Shown here piece after piece: positions 51,624 through 60,684 of a stretch of DNA of 64,000 nucleotides. Position numbers and translations under genes: made by a program. The DNA lies in NCBI RefSeq assembly GCF_002846365.1, contig NZ_PJMW01000003.1, positions 248,001 through 312,000 of the forward strand. Reading direction: 5' to 3'. The stretch comes from Nocardia fluminea. GTDB taxonomy: Bacteria; Actinomycetota; Actinomycetes; Mycobacteriales; Mycobacteriaceae. Within the stretch, counting starts at the first letter, position 1; the number at the start of each line of letters is the position of its first letter. The notes under the pieces were generated by a model. The model had not been told where the DNA came from. It saw nothing but the letters and a program-made list of their open reading frames with translations, and made no database searches.

Positions 51624-52698
51624 CCGAACCCCACAGGCGGGTGCGGTTGCGGATCAGCAGTGCCACGAAGAACGGTGCGCCGATGATGGCAGTGAGGATG
51701 CCGATCGGGATCTCGGCGGTGCTGATCGTGCGCGAGAGGGTATCGATCAGGGTGAGGTAGACGGCTCCGAGCAGTGCGCTGACCGGCAGCACCATCCGGT
51801 TGTCGGTGCCGACCATCATGCGCACCAGGTGCGGGACGACCAGTCCCACCCAGCCGATCACGCCGGCGACCGACACCGATCCCGCGGTGATCAACGCGAC
51901 GCACACCAGCAAGAGGTTGCGCAGACGCTGAGGCGCGAGCCCCAGCGCGGTGGCGTCCTCGTCGCCCATCGCGAGGATGTTCAGCCGCCAACGCAGCACG
52001 AGCACCACCAGTCCCGCCGCGACGATCGGGATCGCCGCGGTCAGCACCTTGGTGTAACTGGCCGTCGCCAGCGAACCCATGAGCCAGAACACGATCGAGG
52101 GAAGTTCGCTGTAGGGGTCGGCGATATAGGTGATGAACGAGACCATCGCCTGGAACATCGCCCCGACCACGGTGCCGCCGAGAATGATCATCAGCAGCGG
52201 CGCTCCCGGCACGGCCCGAGCGATCGCGATCACCAGGGCCAATGCCACCACGCCGCCGAGGAACGCCCCACCGACCAGCGCGGCGCCGCTGAATCCGGCG
52301 AGCAGGATCAACACGCCACCGAAGGAGGCACCCGATGACACGCCGAGCACCTGGGCGCTGGCGAGCGGGTTGCGGAAGACGGCCTGCATCACCGCGCCGG
52401 TGAGCGCGAGACCCGCTCCCAACAGGATCGACAGCAGGACGCGGGGAAGCCGCACGTCGAGCACCACCGTAGCTTCCTGCGGGTACCAGGTCTGCTCGAT
52501 CGGCAAGACCTGTCCCCCCAGGATGCGAACGATCTCGTTCGGCGGAACGGTGTAGCGGCCGACGGCGAGCGCGCCGACCGCCACCACGATCAGCAGGAGC
52601 AAGAACCCCGGAACGGCCAGCATCCGCCGATCGAACCGCGCGCGTGGCGGCGCCGGATCCACCGGCGCCGCCACCTCGTCAACGAAGGAACTGGCCAT
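51616..52698 (-). CDS. Iron-siderophore ABC transporter permease (FecCD family)
   Basis: A 360-residue permease with about ten hydrophobic segments. The family motifs RLPRVLLSILLGAGLALTGA, NPLASAQVLGVSSGA and GWVGLVVPHLVRM are clear. Only one permease gene is present, so it should form a homodimer. ATG 52698 lies inside the end of the binding-protein gene (overlap 20 bases). It imports the ligand delivered by the lipoprotein at 52679-53815. Confidence 0.91.
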   Translation of the reverse strand: MASSFVDEVAAPVDPAPPRARFDRRMLAVPGFLLLLIVVAVGALAVGRYTVPPNEIVRILGGQVLPIEQTWYPQEATVVLDVRLPRVLLSILLGAGLALTGAVMQAVFRNPLASAQVLGVSSGASFGGVLILLAGFSGAALVGGAFLGGVVALALVIAIARAVPGAPLLMIILGGTVVGAMFQAMVSFITYIADPYSELPSIVFWLMGSLATASYTKVLTAAIPIVAAGLVVLVLRWRLNILAMGDEDATALGLAPQRLRNLLLVCVALITAGSVSVAGVIGWVGLVVPHLVRMMVGTDNRMVLPVSALLGAVYLTLIDTLSRTISTAEIPIGILTAIIGAPFFVALLIRNRTRLWGSDA

Positions 52699-53815
52699 AA
52701 CCCGCAGCGTCTTTGTTGAGATCCAGACGTAGCACCTGATCGATCTCATCGTCGGTGATCCGGTAGGCGAACAGATCGTCGAACCCGGCGCGAATGTCCT
52801 CGCGCAGTTTCCCGTCGCGTGTGCCCGGGTACAGGACCTGGTGCATCCACAGCCACATCAGTGGTGATTCCGCGCCCGGCACCTGCCAGCGGTATCCACC
52901 GAGTGGGGTCTTGTAGACGCGCTTGTTCTGAACAGCGCTCACATTCGCCAGCCTCGGGTCGGCGTAGATGTCGGCAGGAGTGCTCTGATCGAATCCGCTG
53001 AGCATGATGACCTCGGGGTTCCAGGCCAGGATCTGTTCCGGCCCCACCTGTCCGGAGTCGGAGACGAAACCCTTGGTGACCAGATCCGCACCGACCAGGT
53101 CGAACTGGAATCCGTCGTAACCCTTGGCGGTGGTGGTGCTGTAGGTGTCACCCGTGCGCGACAGGATCATCGCGCGCGGTCGTTGGCCCTGTGTCGAGGC
53201 CACCCGGGCGCGCATCTCAGCTTGCTCGGCGCGCTGCCAGTCGACGAGCTGACGGCCACGTTCGGGCTTGCCCGCGATGTCGGAGAACAGGGTGATCCAC
53301 TGTTCGAGGTCTTCCTGGGTGCCGTATTTCAGTCCGACCACGGGGAAGCCCGCCGACTCGATCGGCGCGATCACGTCGTTGCCCCGATCACCCCACTGCA
53401 CCACGACATCGGGATCGAGTTGCAGCAGCGTCTCGACATTCGGCACGAAATCGTTGCCCGCGACAACCGCGGAGTCGGCTGAGGCGGGGAACATGGTCGC
53501 GAACATCCCACCGCGATTGGCGACCAGCGTCGACTGGTTGATGCCGACGATGCGGTCGTAGCTGCGGTCCACCGCGGCGAAGATCGAGGGTGCCGGCATC
53601 ACCGTGAACGCCACCTTGTCGGCGGGCCCATCCAGTGTGACGGTCTGGCCGCGCTGGTCGACGAACGTCAGCGCTCCCGCGCCGACTGCGTTGTCGGCCT
53701 GCACTTCTCGGCTCGAGCACCCGGCGGTCAGAGCGAGCGCTCCGATCATGCCGACAGTTATCCATCGCCGGGATCGAGTGCGATCCCACTGCCGTGCACG
53801 CTGCGTCTTCGCCAT
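52679..53815 (-). CDS. Iron-siderophore-binding lipoprotein
   Basis: A 378-residue lipoprotein. A twin-Arg-like basic start is followed by a hydrophobic segment and a clear lipobox LTAGC, with Cys at about residue 33. The mature part has the FepB/BtuF-type two-lobe fold (QTVTLDGPADKVAF, then LLQLDPDVVVQWG and ILAWNPEVIMLSG). It captures a metal complex outside the membrane. An IdeR/DtxR-type iron box lies 40 bases upstream, so expression should rise when iron is low. It is the first gene of a six-gene operon running to 49108. Confidence 0.9.
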   Translation of the reverse strand: MAKTQRARQWDRTRSRRWITVGMIGALALTAGCSSREVQADNAVGAGALTFVDQRGQTVTLDGPADKVAFTVMPAPSIFAAVDRSYDRIVGINQSTLVANRGGMFATMFPASADSAVVAGNDFVPNVETLLQLDPDVVVQWGDRGNDVIAPIESAGFPVVGLKYGTQEDLEQWITLFSDIAGKPERGRQLVDWQRAEQAEMRARVASTQGQRPRAMILSRTGDTYSTTTAKGYDGFQFDLVGADLVTKGFVSDSGQVGPEQILAWNPEVIMLSGFDQSTPADIYADPRLANVSAVQNKRVYKTPLGGYRWQVPGAESPLMWLWMHQVLYPGTRDGKLREDIRAGFDDLFAYRITDDEIDQVLRLDLNKDAAGYGQFLR

Positions 53816-53854
53816 GCGCTGTACCGTCCCACTCTGAAACCATCATCCAATAAG

Positions 53855-53873
53855 TCAAGTTAGCCTAACCTAC
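53855..53873. promoter_or_regulatory. IdeR/DtxR-type iron box
   Basis: The 19 bases match the iron-box consensus TTAGGTTAGSCTAACCTAA at 16 of 19 positions, with an intact AGTTAGCCTAACCT core. The box lies 40 bases before the binding-protein start, the usual place for repression by iron-loaded IdeR or DtxR. Confidence 0.82.
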
Positions 53874-53987
53874 ATTCACGGTTTGCTGGGAAGTGTCGAA
53901 CCGCCCTGTGCCCCCGAGCCGACCTGCCAGAATCCAGATCACCTGATGCGCATCCGCCCCCGGACGAGCATGCCGACAGTTCTCTGC

Positions 53988-54995
53988 TCACCCGCAACTG
54001 TGTGCGGGTGGGATGGCTTCCGGGGGAAAGAAGTCGATGCGGTTCGCATCGGATCGAGGCAGCAGAAATGCTGCTCCGTGCGTACGGTTCCAGGAGGCCG
54101 GAAGCAGCAGGTATTGGTTTCCTGATTGCAGGATGAGTTTGAGGCCGTCGTAGCGAAAGTGGTAGGCGGCGTCGGGAGCGGGGCAGGTGAGTTCCACGAC
54201 GCCGGGGGCGGCCAGGCCTAGGCTTTTGTCCGAATAGACCGACACACTCGGCTGTTCGGAGAATGTTTCGACCTGTTCGATCGCCCGGCCGGTGCCGACT
54301 GCGGCCGAGTAGTCGGCTACCGCCCAGAAGAGGCCGACACCGACGAGGACGAACACCGCGCCCCATTCTCCGGCGGTGAGGACGTCTGCCGAGGCGACCT
54401 CTGCCGATTCGGTGCTCGCCTGAGCGGTGCGTCTCGATCGCACGGCCGAAACGATCAGCGCGATTCCACCGACCATGCACAGGCCCGGCGCTCCGACGAT
54501 CATTCGCAGTGGTGTCGCGATCACGATGGTGAGCAATCCGGCGGCGACGAGCGCGAAGCCGACGACCATGGACGCGATCATCAGTCTGCGGCGATTCTCA
54601 GGACCGATCTGCGGTAGGACGTGTTCTCGGAACATCCTGCGGCAGAACAGATATACCGCGAACAGGCACGCGCTTGCCGCGAGCGGGATGAACAGCGAAT
54701 CCTGACTGCGCATCAGATAGTCCTGAGTGGTCAGGCCCAGAGTTGTGGAGTTCACGCCGAAGTAGTCGAAGAACCAATAGGCGTGGGACCAGCCGAAGAA
54801 GAACAGCAATGCGGTGATCAGCGTCGTCGGTGCGGCGAAGTTGCGGATCATCAGGCTCAGCCGGGACAGACCGGTGTCTGCCGGTGCAGCCGTGGTCGGA
54901 GACCGCGGTGGTTGCGCGGGGCGGGCAACATTCGTCGACAGGCGGGGGGTGCGACCAGAACGCGCGGTCCTGGCGGGACGGATTCCAGAGCCCAT
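53988..54995 (-). CDS. Membrane protein of unknown function
   Basis: A 335-residue protein with a Pro/Arg-rich N-terminus of about 45 residues, then five hydrophobic helices (ITALLFFFGWSHAYWFF; LFIPLAASACLFAVYLF; LMIASMVVGFALVAAGLL; LCMVGGIALIVSAV; GAVFVLVGVGLFWAVADY) and a C-terminal extracytoplasmic domain of about 100 residues with two Cys. No family was recognised. It lies nine bases after the lipoprotein-like gene at 55005-55871 and is probably co-transcribed with it. Confidence 0.72.
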   Translation of the reverse strand: MGSGIRPARTARSGRTPRLSTNVARPAQPPRSPTTAAPADTGLSRLSLMIRNFAAPTTLITALLFFFGWSHAYWFFDYFGVNSTTLGLTTQDYLMRSQDSLFIPLAASACLFAVYLFCRRMFREHVLPQIGPENRRRLMIASMVVGFALVAAGLLTIVIATPLRMIVGAPGLCMVGGIALIVSAVRSRRTAQASTESAEVASADVLTAGEWGAVFVLVGVGLFWAVADYSAAVGTGRAIEQVETFSEQPSVSVYSDKSLGLAAPGVVELTCPAPDAAYHFRYDGLKLILQSGNQYLLLPASWNRTHGAAFLLPRSDANRIDFFPPEAIPPAHSCG

Positions 54996-55004
54996 GGGGT
55001 CGTC

Positions 55005-55871
55005 CTATCGGTTGCCGATCATCCACCCGGACGGTGCTGGTGGAGCTCCGGTGCTGCTCGTGGGGCCGTTGTTGCCGGTGTCCGGGGCCGTCTCGCTACC
55101 ACTGCCAGGGTCGCTGTTGCCAGTGTCGGCTCCGTTGCCAGCACTACCACCGTCCGGTGTGCCGTTGTCGGTCGTGCCGCCGCCGGTGTCGTTGTCGGTC
55201 GTGCCGCCGTCACCTGTTGTATCGCCGCCGCCGGTACCGTCGCCGCTCACGGGACAAGGTTGTTTACCGGAGAGCTGGACCGTGACAGACGTCCCCACCT
55301 CGACCATCACCCCGTCAGCCGGCGAGAATCCCGAATACCTACAAGCGGATCCCGATGGCGACGTGATGGTGTAGGCCAGTTCGACGCAACCCGCTGGATG
55401 TCCCGCCTCCTGGCAGGCCGATGCGAACGCGGCATCGATGCTTGCCTTCAGGTCCGCGGTGAGCGGAGAACCCTTCTCCTGGAACGACGGGATTTTGACC
55501 GGTGAACCCTTCGCCTGGTTTCCGCCACCCGGACGATTCGGAGGCGGTGCTCCGCCGGCAGGAGGCGCGGAGTGCGGACCTACCGGGCCGCCGGGTGCGG
55601 GAATTTTCCCGCCCTCCTGCCCGATCGGTCCCCCGGGCGCGGGTCCGCTGCCGGGTTGCGCTCCCGGTTCTGACGCCGAACCCGTGACATTCGCGGCTGT
55701 CGGTGCGGGCGAAGGCGATTCGGCCGGCGGCCGCACGCATCCAACCGAGATCGTCACAATCGCGGCCGCGGTCAGGAACACCCACCACTCGGGGGCGATT
55801 CCCGACGACGACCGAGCGCCCTGACGACGTCGGCCCAGCGCCGCGTCACGTCGATCGAATCCGCATCGCAT
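55005..55871 (-). CDS. Low-complexity lipoprotein-like protein of unknown function
   Basis: A 288-residue protein. A hydrophobic segment VFLTAAAIVTISVGC near residues 31-45 ends in a lipobox-like Cys. It is followed by long Pro/Gly-rich and then Gly/Thr/Asp/Asn-rich stretches around a small folded-looking centre (about residues 130-205) with four Cys. The composition suggests a cell-surface or wall-spanning linker protein. No known domain was recognised. It pairs with the membrane protein gene nine bases downstream. Confidence 0.68.
   Translation of the reverse strand: MRCGFDRRDAALGRRRQGARSSSGIAPEWWVFLTAAAIVTISVGCVRPPAESPSPAPTAANVTGSASEPGAQPGSGPAPGGPIGQEGGKIPAPGGPVGPHSAPPAGGAPPPNRPGGGNQAKGSPVKIPSFQEKGSPLTADLKASIDAAFASACQEAGHPAGCVELAYTITSPSGSACRYSGFSPADGVMVEVGTSVTVQLSGKQPCPVSGDGTGGGDTTGDGGTTDNDTGGGTTDNGTPDGGSAGNGADTGNSDPGSGSETAPDTGNNGPTSSTGAPPAPSGWMIGNR
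55163..55209. repeat. Short direct repeat within the low-complexity gene
   Basis: A 20-base unit (CGTTGTCGGTCG followed by TGCCGCCG) occurs at 55163-55182 and again at 55190-55209. It encodes the repeated Gly-Gly-Thr-Thr-Asp-Asn motif of the lipoprotein-like protein. Confidence 0.6.
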
Positions 55872-56013
55872 CGCCCTCTCCCATCGTGCAAGTGAGACGA
55901 GAATGCGTCATGCGAAGCGCGGCACGCACGAGTACTCGACTACTTGCGTACGGGACGGGTGGGCGAGACCCGATGTTCGGCTGCCTGGTGCCGACAGCGG
56001 ACGCCTCAGTGGA

Positions 56014-56598
56014 TCATTTGCTGCTGCCCTTGCTCCGAGATACACCGAGCACCACACCGAGGCCCGCACCAACCAACACAATCGCACCAACGGCGAGGAT
56101 CCATACGGGCACTGCGGCGGAGTCGTCTTCGGATTCGGCTGCTGCGACCGGAGCGGTGATGTCAGCGGTGGTGTCGCCGGCGGCAGGAGCCGGGGTTGCC
56201 GCACGGGTGAGTTCGAAGCTGTAGCTGCCCTGAATCGGGTGACCGTCTTCGGACACCACCCGGAACCCGACCGTGTACTGCCCCGCCGCCCCGAGGGCGC
56301 GCAGATCGGTGGAGAGATCGCTGCCGTCGGCGCGCAGATCACCGCCTTCGTGATGGGCGCCGTCGGGGCCGACGACGGTCAACGAGGCGAAGCTCAGCTG
56401 AATGGCTTCGTTGAAGGTCAGGGTGACGCGTGCCGGCACGGTGTCGATGCGCGCACCCTCGGCGGGGTCACTGCCAGAAAGGGCGGCGTGGGCCGCAGCG
56501 GGCCCTGCGGTCAGCGCAAATGCGACGAACGCAGCGGCGAACAGCGTGGCGATACGCACCAGCGGGCGTGTGCTGGAGCGAACCAGGGGGCGACTCAT
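56014..56598 (-). CDS. CopC-domain protein with C-terminal membrane anchor
   Basis: A 194-residue exported protein. A signal peptide ends in AGPAAAHA, so the mature protein starts with His, as is usual for copper-binding CopC proteins. The CopC domain (SGSDPAEGARIDTVPARVTLTF to GHPIQGSYSFEL) spans about residues 37-130. An acidic linker and a C-terminal helix (PVWILAVGAIVLVGAGLG) anchor it in the membrane. It probably binds copper outside the cell. No CopD gene is next to it. Confidence 0.87.
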   Translation of the reverse strand: MSRPLVRSSTRPLVRIATLFAAAFVAFALTAGPAAAHAALSGSDPAEGARIDTVPARVTLTFNEAIQLSFASLTVVGPDGAHHEGGDLRADGSDLSTDLRALGAAGQYTVGFRVVSEDGHPIQGSYSFELTRAATPAPAAGDTTADITAPVAAAESEDDSAAVPVWILAVGAIVLVGAGLGVVLGVSRSKGSSK

Positions 56599-56731
56599 AT
56601 CGGCACAGTACCGAGTCTCACCGGTGCGGGTGCTCGCCCGTCACCCGGTGATCGGCCAGGTCGAGCCCGTGGACCCGGGGCTCGAGCACCGAGAACGGGG
56701 TGTCCTGTGGATGTTCCACCACGCGGGTAGT

Positions 56732-59700
56732 TCAGTCACCGACATGAATGTGTGCGGCCCACCTGGTCGGCACGGCTGGGAAGGCGTTGCGCATACTGCG
56801 CAATGTTGCAGTGAGTGCGGCGGCCGCCTCGGCCGTGTCGGGCGGCCGGGTGCCGTGGTCGGTGAGCGCAGCGTAGACCGCTTCGGCGGTGTGGGAGCTG
56901 TCCGCGGTGTGCCAGAGCGTGCCGATGACGCCGCGGAAGCCCGCGAGATGGAACGCCGATGCCAAGCTCAGCGGCTCGTCCAGCAAGGCCGGGTCGGGGC
57001 CCGCGGTGTCGCACGCGGACAGGAACGCCAACTGCGCGCCCGTAGTGCGCAGGTCGTGCACGAACGAGGGCACAAACATTCCGTCGCTGAGCACCAGTCC
57101 GCCCTGGTCGGGATGCTGCGCCGAGCTCACCGCCCGGGCGTGGCAGGCGAAATGGGCGATCGCGTGCTCGTGCAAGCCCTGCTTGATGGCATCGAAGTCG
57201 GCGGCGGCGTCGATGAGCACGGTGGAGCCGGGCAGCAATCCGGCCACGGCCTCAGCCTCGGCGCAGGCGCTCGGTAGCACCGGTGCGCCGTTGCGCTCGC
57301 CGACACCGACGATGAGCGCGGTGTGGCGGGCATGGTGAGGCCGGGGTGTGCTCAACGTGTCGGCGAGCGCGGTCAGCGACGGTGTGTAGGAGCAGACGGC
57401 CCGGTCGAACACCGTCTGCCCCGCATCCTCACGGTGTCTGCCCGCCGCGTGCAGTGGCAGCTGGGCCATGATTCCGATCGGGCACCACCACAGCCGCGTC
57501 GCCGTGACCCGCTCCAGCACCGGCCCGGCCGTGGTGTTCCACAGCCATTCCAGCACCGCGTGCACTTCCAGCTGTGCCTGCTCACGCCGGTCGAACGAGC
57601 ACGCCGGGTCCTTCACATCGGCGAGCGCGGCTCGCAACCGCCCGACCTGGGCGTGGGCGGTGGACTCGGAGATCTGCTGTAGTGGCACAGCCTGCACGGG
57701 CTCGCGACGGTCGGCGGGAACCACGAGCGCGCTGCCCTGGGCGCTGACGATCACCACGGTGTGCCCGGCCGTGTGGGTGCGCAGGACTTCGAGGTTCGGC
57801 GGCACCAGCAGATCCTCGAACCCGGGCAGTGTCCGCGCGTGCGCGATCAGCCGGTCCCGCCGCATCGAGAGCTGGCGGATCTGTTCGAGGGCCTGTGGTC
57901 GCGGGTCCCAGTCCCGCGAGGAGACCCGGCCGTTGAACTCGACCTCGATGTGAAAGGTCAGGTCGGCGTATCCATCGGCCTCAGCGAGCTCGCGTTCGAC
58001 CTCGCTGAGTTGCTCGGCCAGCGAGGGGTGTGCCCGGCGCAGTCGCGCCCAGCCGCGGCGGATACCCCACGCGTCGCCGAACAGCACCCCGCGGCAACGC
58101 TCGACCAGTTCCAGCGCGCGGTCGAGCTGACCGGATCTCACACCGGCGTCCACCACCCGGTCGGCGAGGCCGTGCAGCTGCCGCGCCGCCGCCACCCGGT
58201 GGACCCAGGACAGCGCTCGGCTGATTGTGGCGGGGATGGCGGTGATCACCCGTTCCTGCGCGTCGAGCCATGTGGCCGGGTTTGTCTCGGCGGATATCGC
58301 GGCCTGTGCCTGTTCGCAGATCATCCGATGCTGCGTGCGGGTGGCCGGGTGGCCGGAGACCGCGCGGTAGTAGGTGATCGCGAGCTCGCGCAACCGGTCG
58401 GCATCCGGGCCGCCGAAGGTGGCGAGCGCTTGGGCAGAGCGCGCGAGTGCGAACGCGCGCAACGGCCACCAGTGGTGGTCTCGTGGTGTCTGACCGACGG
58501 CTTTCTCCGCGAGGGCCAATGAATTGTCCAGTGCGCCGAGATCGCCGCACTGCCGGTACCGGTGGTACAGCACATCGGCGATGGTGCTCTCGATGCGCGG
58601 CACGTCAGGATGATCGGGACCCACGAGCGCGAGCGCGGCCCGGTAGGCGCGTTCGGCCTCGTGGAACGGTTCCGCATACGTGGCATCGGTGCTGACCGCG
58701 CGGGTCTGCACGACAGCGGCATAGTTGTAGAGCAAACCCACTCGGCGCACATCGTCTGTCGCGATGGTCGACACCGCCGATGCCGCGGCGTCGACCGCTG
58801 TGGTGAACATGGCGTGGTCACCGTCCTCGGCCAGCTGCTCCGCTGCCCTGGACAGGCTCGACCAGCGCAGTGGGAGGTTCGAGTCGCCGGGTGGGGTCAG
58901 TGCGAGGGCCTGCTCGGCGACTGTGACCGCCTCTCGGCCTGGCGCGGGGTCGGCGCCGATTCGGCATTGCGTGATCAGCGCGTCTGCTAGCGCGGACAGC
59001 CGCAGTGCACGCTGGTCGTCGTCTGCAGCCGGTAGGTTCAGCGCGGCGCGGGCGGCATCGACCGCCAGCGCGGCTTCGTCACGGGAGCCGGTCCGCATCG
59101 CGGCGGTGCTCGCGCAGTGGGCGAGCGCTCTCAGCAGTTGCGCCCGCAGCGCGTGGTCCGGTGAGGTGATGAGCAGGGCTTCGGTTATCGCGTCGTAGGC
59201 GAGCGTGATCGCCTCGGTGTCGCCGCCGATTTCCCAGAGGTCGTCGTGCGCGTAGTAGAGGCTCAGCAGCGCCGCCGGGCGCGCATCATGGTCCAGCGGC
59301 AGGCCCACGGCCAGCACCCAGGCTTCATCACGTCGCCGCACCAGCACATCACGGGTGACCGGCTGGTGCCGCAGGCTCTCGACGAGATCGTATTGCGCCT
59401 GCAGAGCGCGCGGATCGCGATGGCAGGTCATCAGGAATTGCGCTATATCGGGACCGATCTCGCGGCTGACCTCTCGCTCGAGCTGCGCGAGCGCGGCCAC
59501 CTCGGCGGTGTCGCCGAAGTCCCGCTCCAACGCGTCGGCGAGGTCACGGCAGGTGACCAGGGCACCAGCCAGGTGGATGGACGCGCCACCACCGGTGTAG
59601 AGATCGCACTCGTACTGGGCGAGTTCGAGCACGACGTCGCGCCACACCGGGCGTTCCCGCAACGCCAGCTGGGCAGCAGCCCGGTAGTCGGCGACGATCT

Positions 59701-60262
59701 TCCCGGGCGACAGGCCCGCGTTGGCCTGTGCTCGGGCGCGGTCGACCAGCCTGCGAGCGCGTTGCGGGTCACCACGAGGTGTGTGCGCGATCGTCCAGTT
59801 CAGCCCGTTGACGACGGTCTCACGGTAGGTATCGGTCCCGTCGTGCTCGTCGAGTAGCAGCAGCAATGTGGCGTGATCGGCGGTGAGCGCGGCTGTCATT
59901 CGCTCGTCATCGACTACATTCATCACCGCCGTACAGGCGTTCGCGAACAGCACCAGCGAATCACGGTCCTGGTAGAGCTGGAACTGCTCGCGGGCCTCGG
60001 CTAGCGCCCGATACTGCGGCATGGCGATGACGCTCGCGACCGCGAGATCGCCTGGCGTGCCCGCGATCGCGGCCGCGATCTCGCGGTCGGCAAGTCCGGC
60101 GAACCCGCTCTGCGCCTGGAACCGGTGCCAGTGCGCTAGGGCCAGCTCCGGTAACAGGTGCGCGGGGCACTGCTGCGGTGGCGGAAGGCGGGCGGCGAGC
60201 AGTGCGCCGACATCGCCGTTGTACACGAAGTCCTCGACCACCAACCGAACGTTGTCGTACAC
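56732..60262 (-). CDS. CHAT-domain caspase-like protease with long helical repeat region
   Basis: A 1,176-residue protein. The first roughly 850 residues are helical-repeat-like (Ala/Arg/Leu-rich, TPR-type), and the last 270 form a CHAT protease domain. The catalytic pair is visible as His1041 (HFACHA) and Cys1084 (LSACDTAG), and the C-terminus WAAHIHVG is typical. CHAT proteins cleave partner proteins in bacterial conflict systems. The start is taken as GTG 60262, so that a 71-base divergent promoter remains before the gene at 60334; the longer ATG form would run through it. The divergent zinc-ribbon and membrane-protein genes are its likely partners. Confidence 0.87.
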   Translation of the reverse strand: MYDNVRLVVEDFVYNGDVGALLAARLPPPQQCPAHLLPELALAHWHRFQAQSGFAGLADREIAAAIAGTPGDLAVASVIAMPQYRALAEAREQFQLYQDRDSLVLFANACTAVMNVVDDERMTAALTADHATLLLLLDEHDGTDTYRETVVNGLNWTIAHTPRGDPQRARRLVDRARAQANAGLSPGKIVADYRAAAQLALRERPVWRDVVLELAQYECDLYTGGGASIHLAGALVTCRDLADALERDFGDTAEVAALAQLEREVSREIGPDIAQFLMTCHRDPRALQAQYDLVESLRHQPVTRDVLVRRRDEAWVLAVGLPLDHDARPAALLSLYYAHDDLWEIGGDTEAITLAYDAITEALLITSPDHALRAQLLRALAHCASTAAMRTGSRDEAALAVDAARAALNLPAADDDQRALRLSALADALITQCRIGADPAPGREAVTVAEQALALTPPGDSNLPLRWSSLSRAAEQLAEDGDHAMFTTAVDAAASAVSTIATDDVRRVGLLYNYAAVVQTRAVSTDATYAEPFHEAERAYRAALALVGPDHPDVPRIESTIADVLYHRYRQCGDLGALDNSLALAEKAVGQTPRDHHWWPLRAFALARSAQALATFGGPDADRLRELAITYYRAVSGHPATRTQHRMICEQAQAAISAETNPATWLDAQERVITAIPATISRALSWVHRVAAARQLHGLADRVVDAGVRSGQLDRALELVERCRGVLFGDAWGIRRGWARLRRAHPSLAEQLSEVERELAEADGYADLTFHIEVEFNGRVSSRDWDPRPQALEQIRQLSMRRDRLIAHARTLPGFEDLLVPPNLEVLRTHTAGHTVVIVSAQGSALVVPADRREPVQAVPLQQISESTAHAQVGRLRAALADVKDPACSFDRREQAQLEVHAVLEWLWNTTAGPVLERVTATRLWWCPIGIMAQLPLHAAGRHREDAGQTVFDRAVCSYTPSLTALADTLSTPRPHHARHTALIVGVGERNGAPVLPSACAEAEAVAGLLPGSTVLIDAAADFDAIKQGLHEHAIAHFACHARAVSSAQHPDQGGLVLSDGMFVPSFVHDLRTTGAQLAFLSACDTAGPDPALLDEPLSLASAFHLAGFRGVIGTLWHTADSSHTAEAVYAALTDHGTRPPDTAEAAAALTATLRSMRNAFPAVPTRWAAHIHVGD

Positions 60263-60333
60263 GCGCAGCCCCCGATCCCGTTCCGTCCACGGTAGCGTGA
60301 TCCGAATCACCAAGCAGGAGGTTCGAATTCGGC

Positions 60334-60684
60334 ATGGCACCAACGACCGGTCCTCGAGTCGAAGTTCTCTGCGAGCAGGCCGGAGCGGCATTGACCGAAC
60401 GCGCTTCTCGCTACGGCGTCGCGGACGTACTGGCCAGAATTGTCACCGCCGCCGAGCAGGGCGAGGTGCCCGAAGCAGACCTCGACCTGCTCGACAGCGC
60501 CTTCGCCGAACACGGCATCGACAACCTGACGCGCGCGCACCGCGGCTTCGAGCCGTGGAGGGGACCGCGCGAGGTCGTGGTCACGGCGTGGGTGTGCCCC
60601 ACGAGTGCGTGCACTCGAGCCGGGATCGACGAAGGACCGCGGTGCGGACTCACGGGGCAACCGTGGCGCAGGATCGAGCTGTGA
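60334..60684 (+). CDS. Small zinc-ribbon-like protein beside the CHAT protease
   Basis: A 116-residue protein with a helical N-terminal part (about residues 1-60) and a C-terminal Cys cluster (VCPTSACTRA, then RCGLTGQPWRR) that looks like a zinc ribbon. AGGAGG lies 12 bases before ATG 60334. The C-terminal CP-C-R-C-G-L-R layout resembles short adaptor proteins reported beside CHAT and other effector genes in conflict systems; that is recognition by eye only. Its stop overlaps the start of the membrane-protein gene (GTGA), so the two are coupled. Confidence 0.72.
   Translation: MAPTTGPRVEVLCEQAGAALTERASRYGVADVLARIVTAAEQGEVPEADLDLLDSAFAEHGIDNLTRAHRGFEPWRGPREVVVTAWVCPTSACTRAGIDEGPRCGLTGQPWRRIEL

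Noticed and set aside
55150..55260. Repeated units as a CRISPR-like or regulatory array
   Set aside because: Only two 20-base copies are present and they encode a Gly/Thr/Asp/Asn-rich protein stretch in frame.
60263..60391. N-terminal extension of the CHAT protein by 43 residues
   Set aside because: It would cover the whole promoter gap and run past the ATG of the divergent zinc-ribbon gene, and its sequence is Arg-rich without conserved features.
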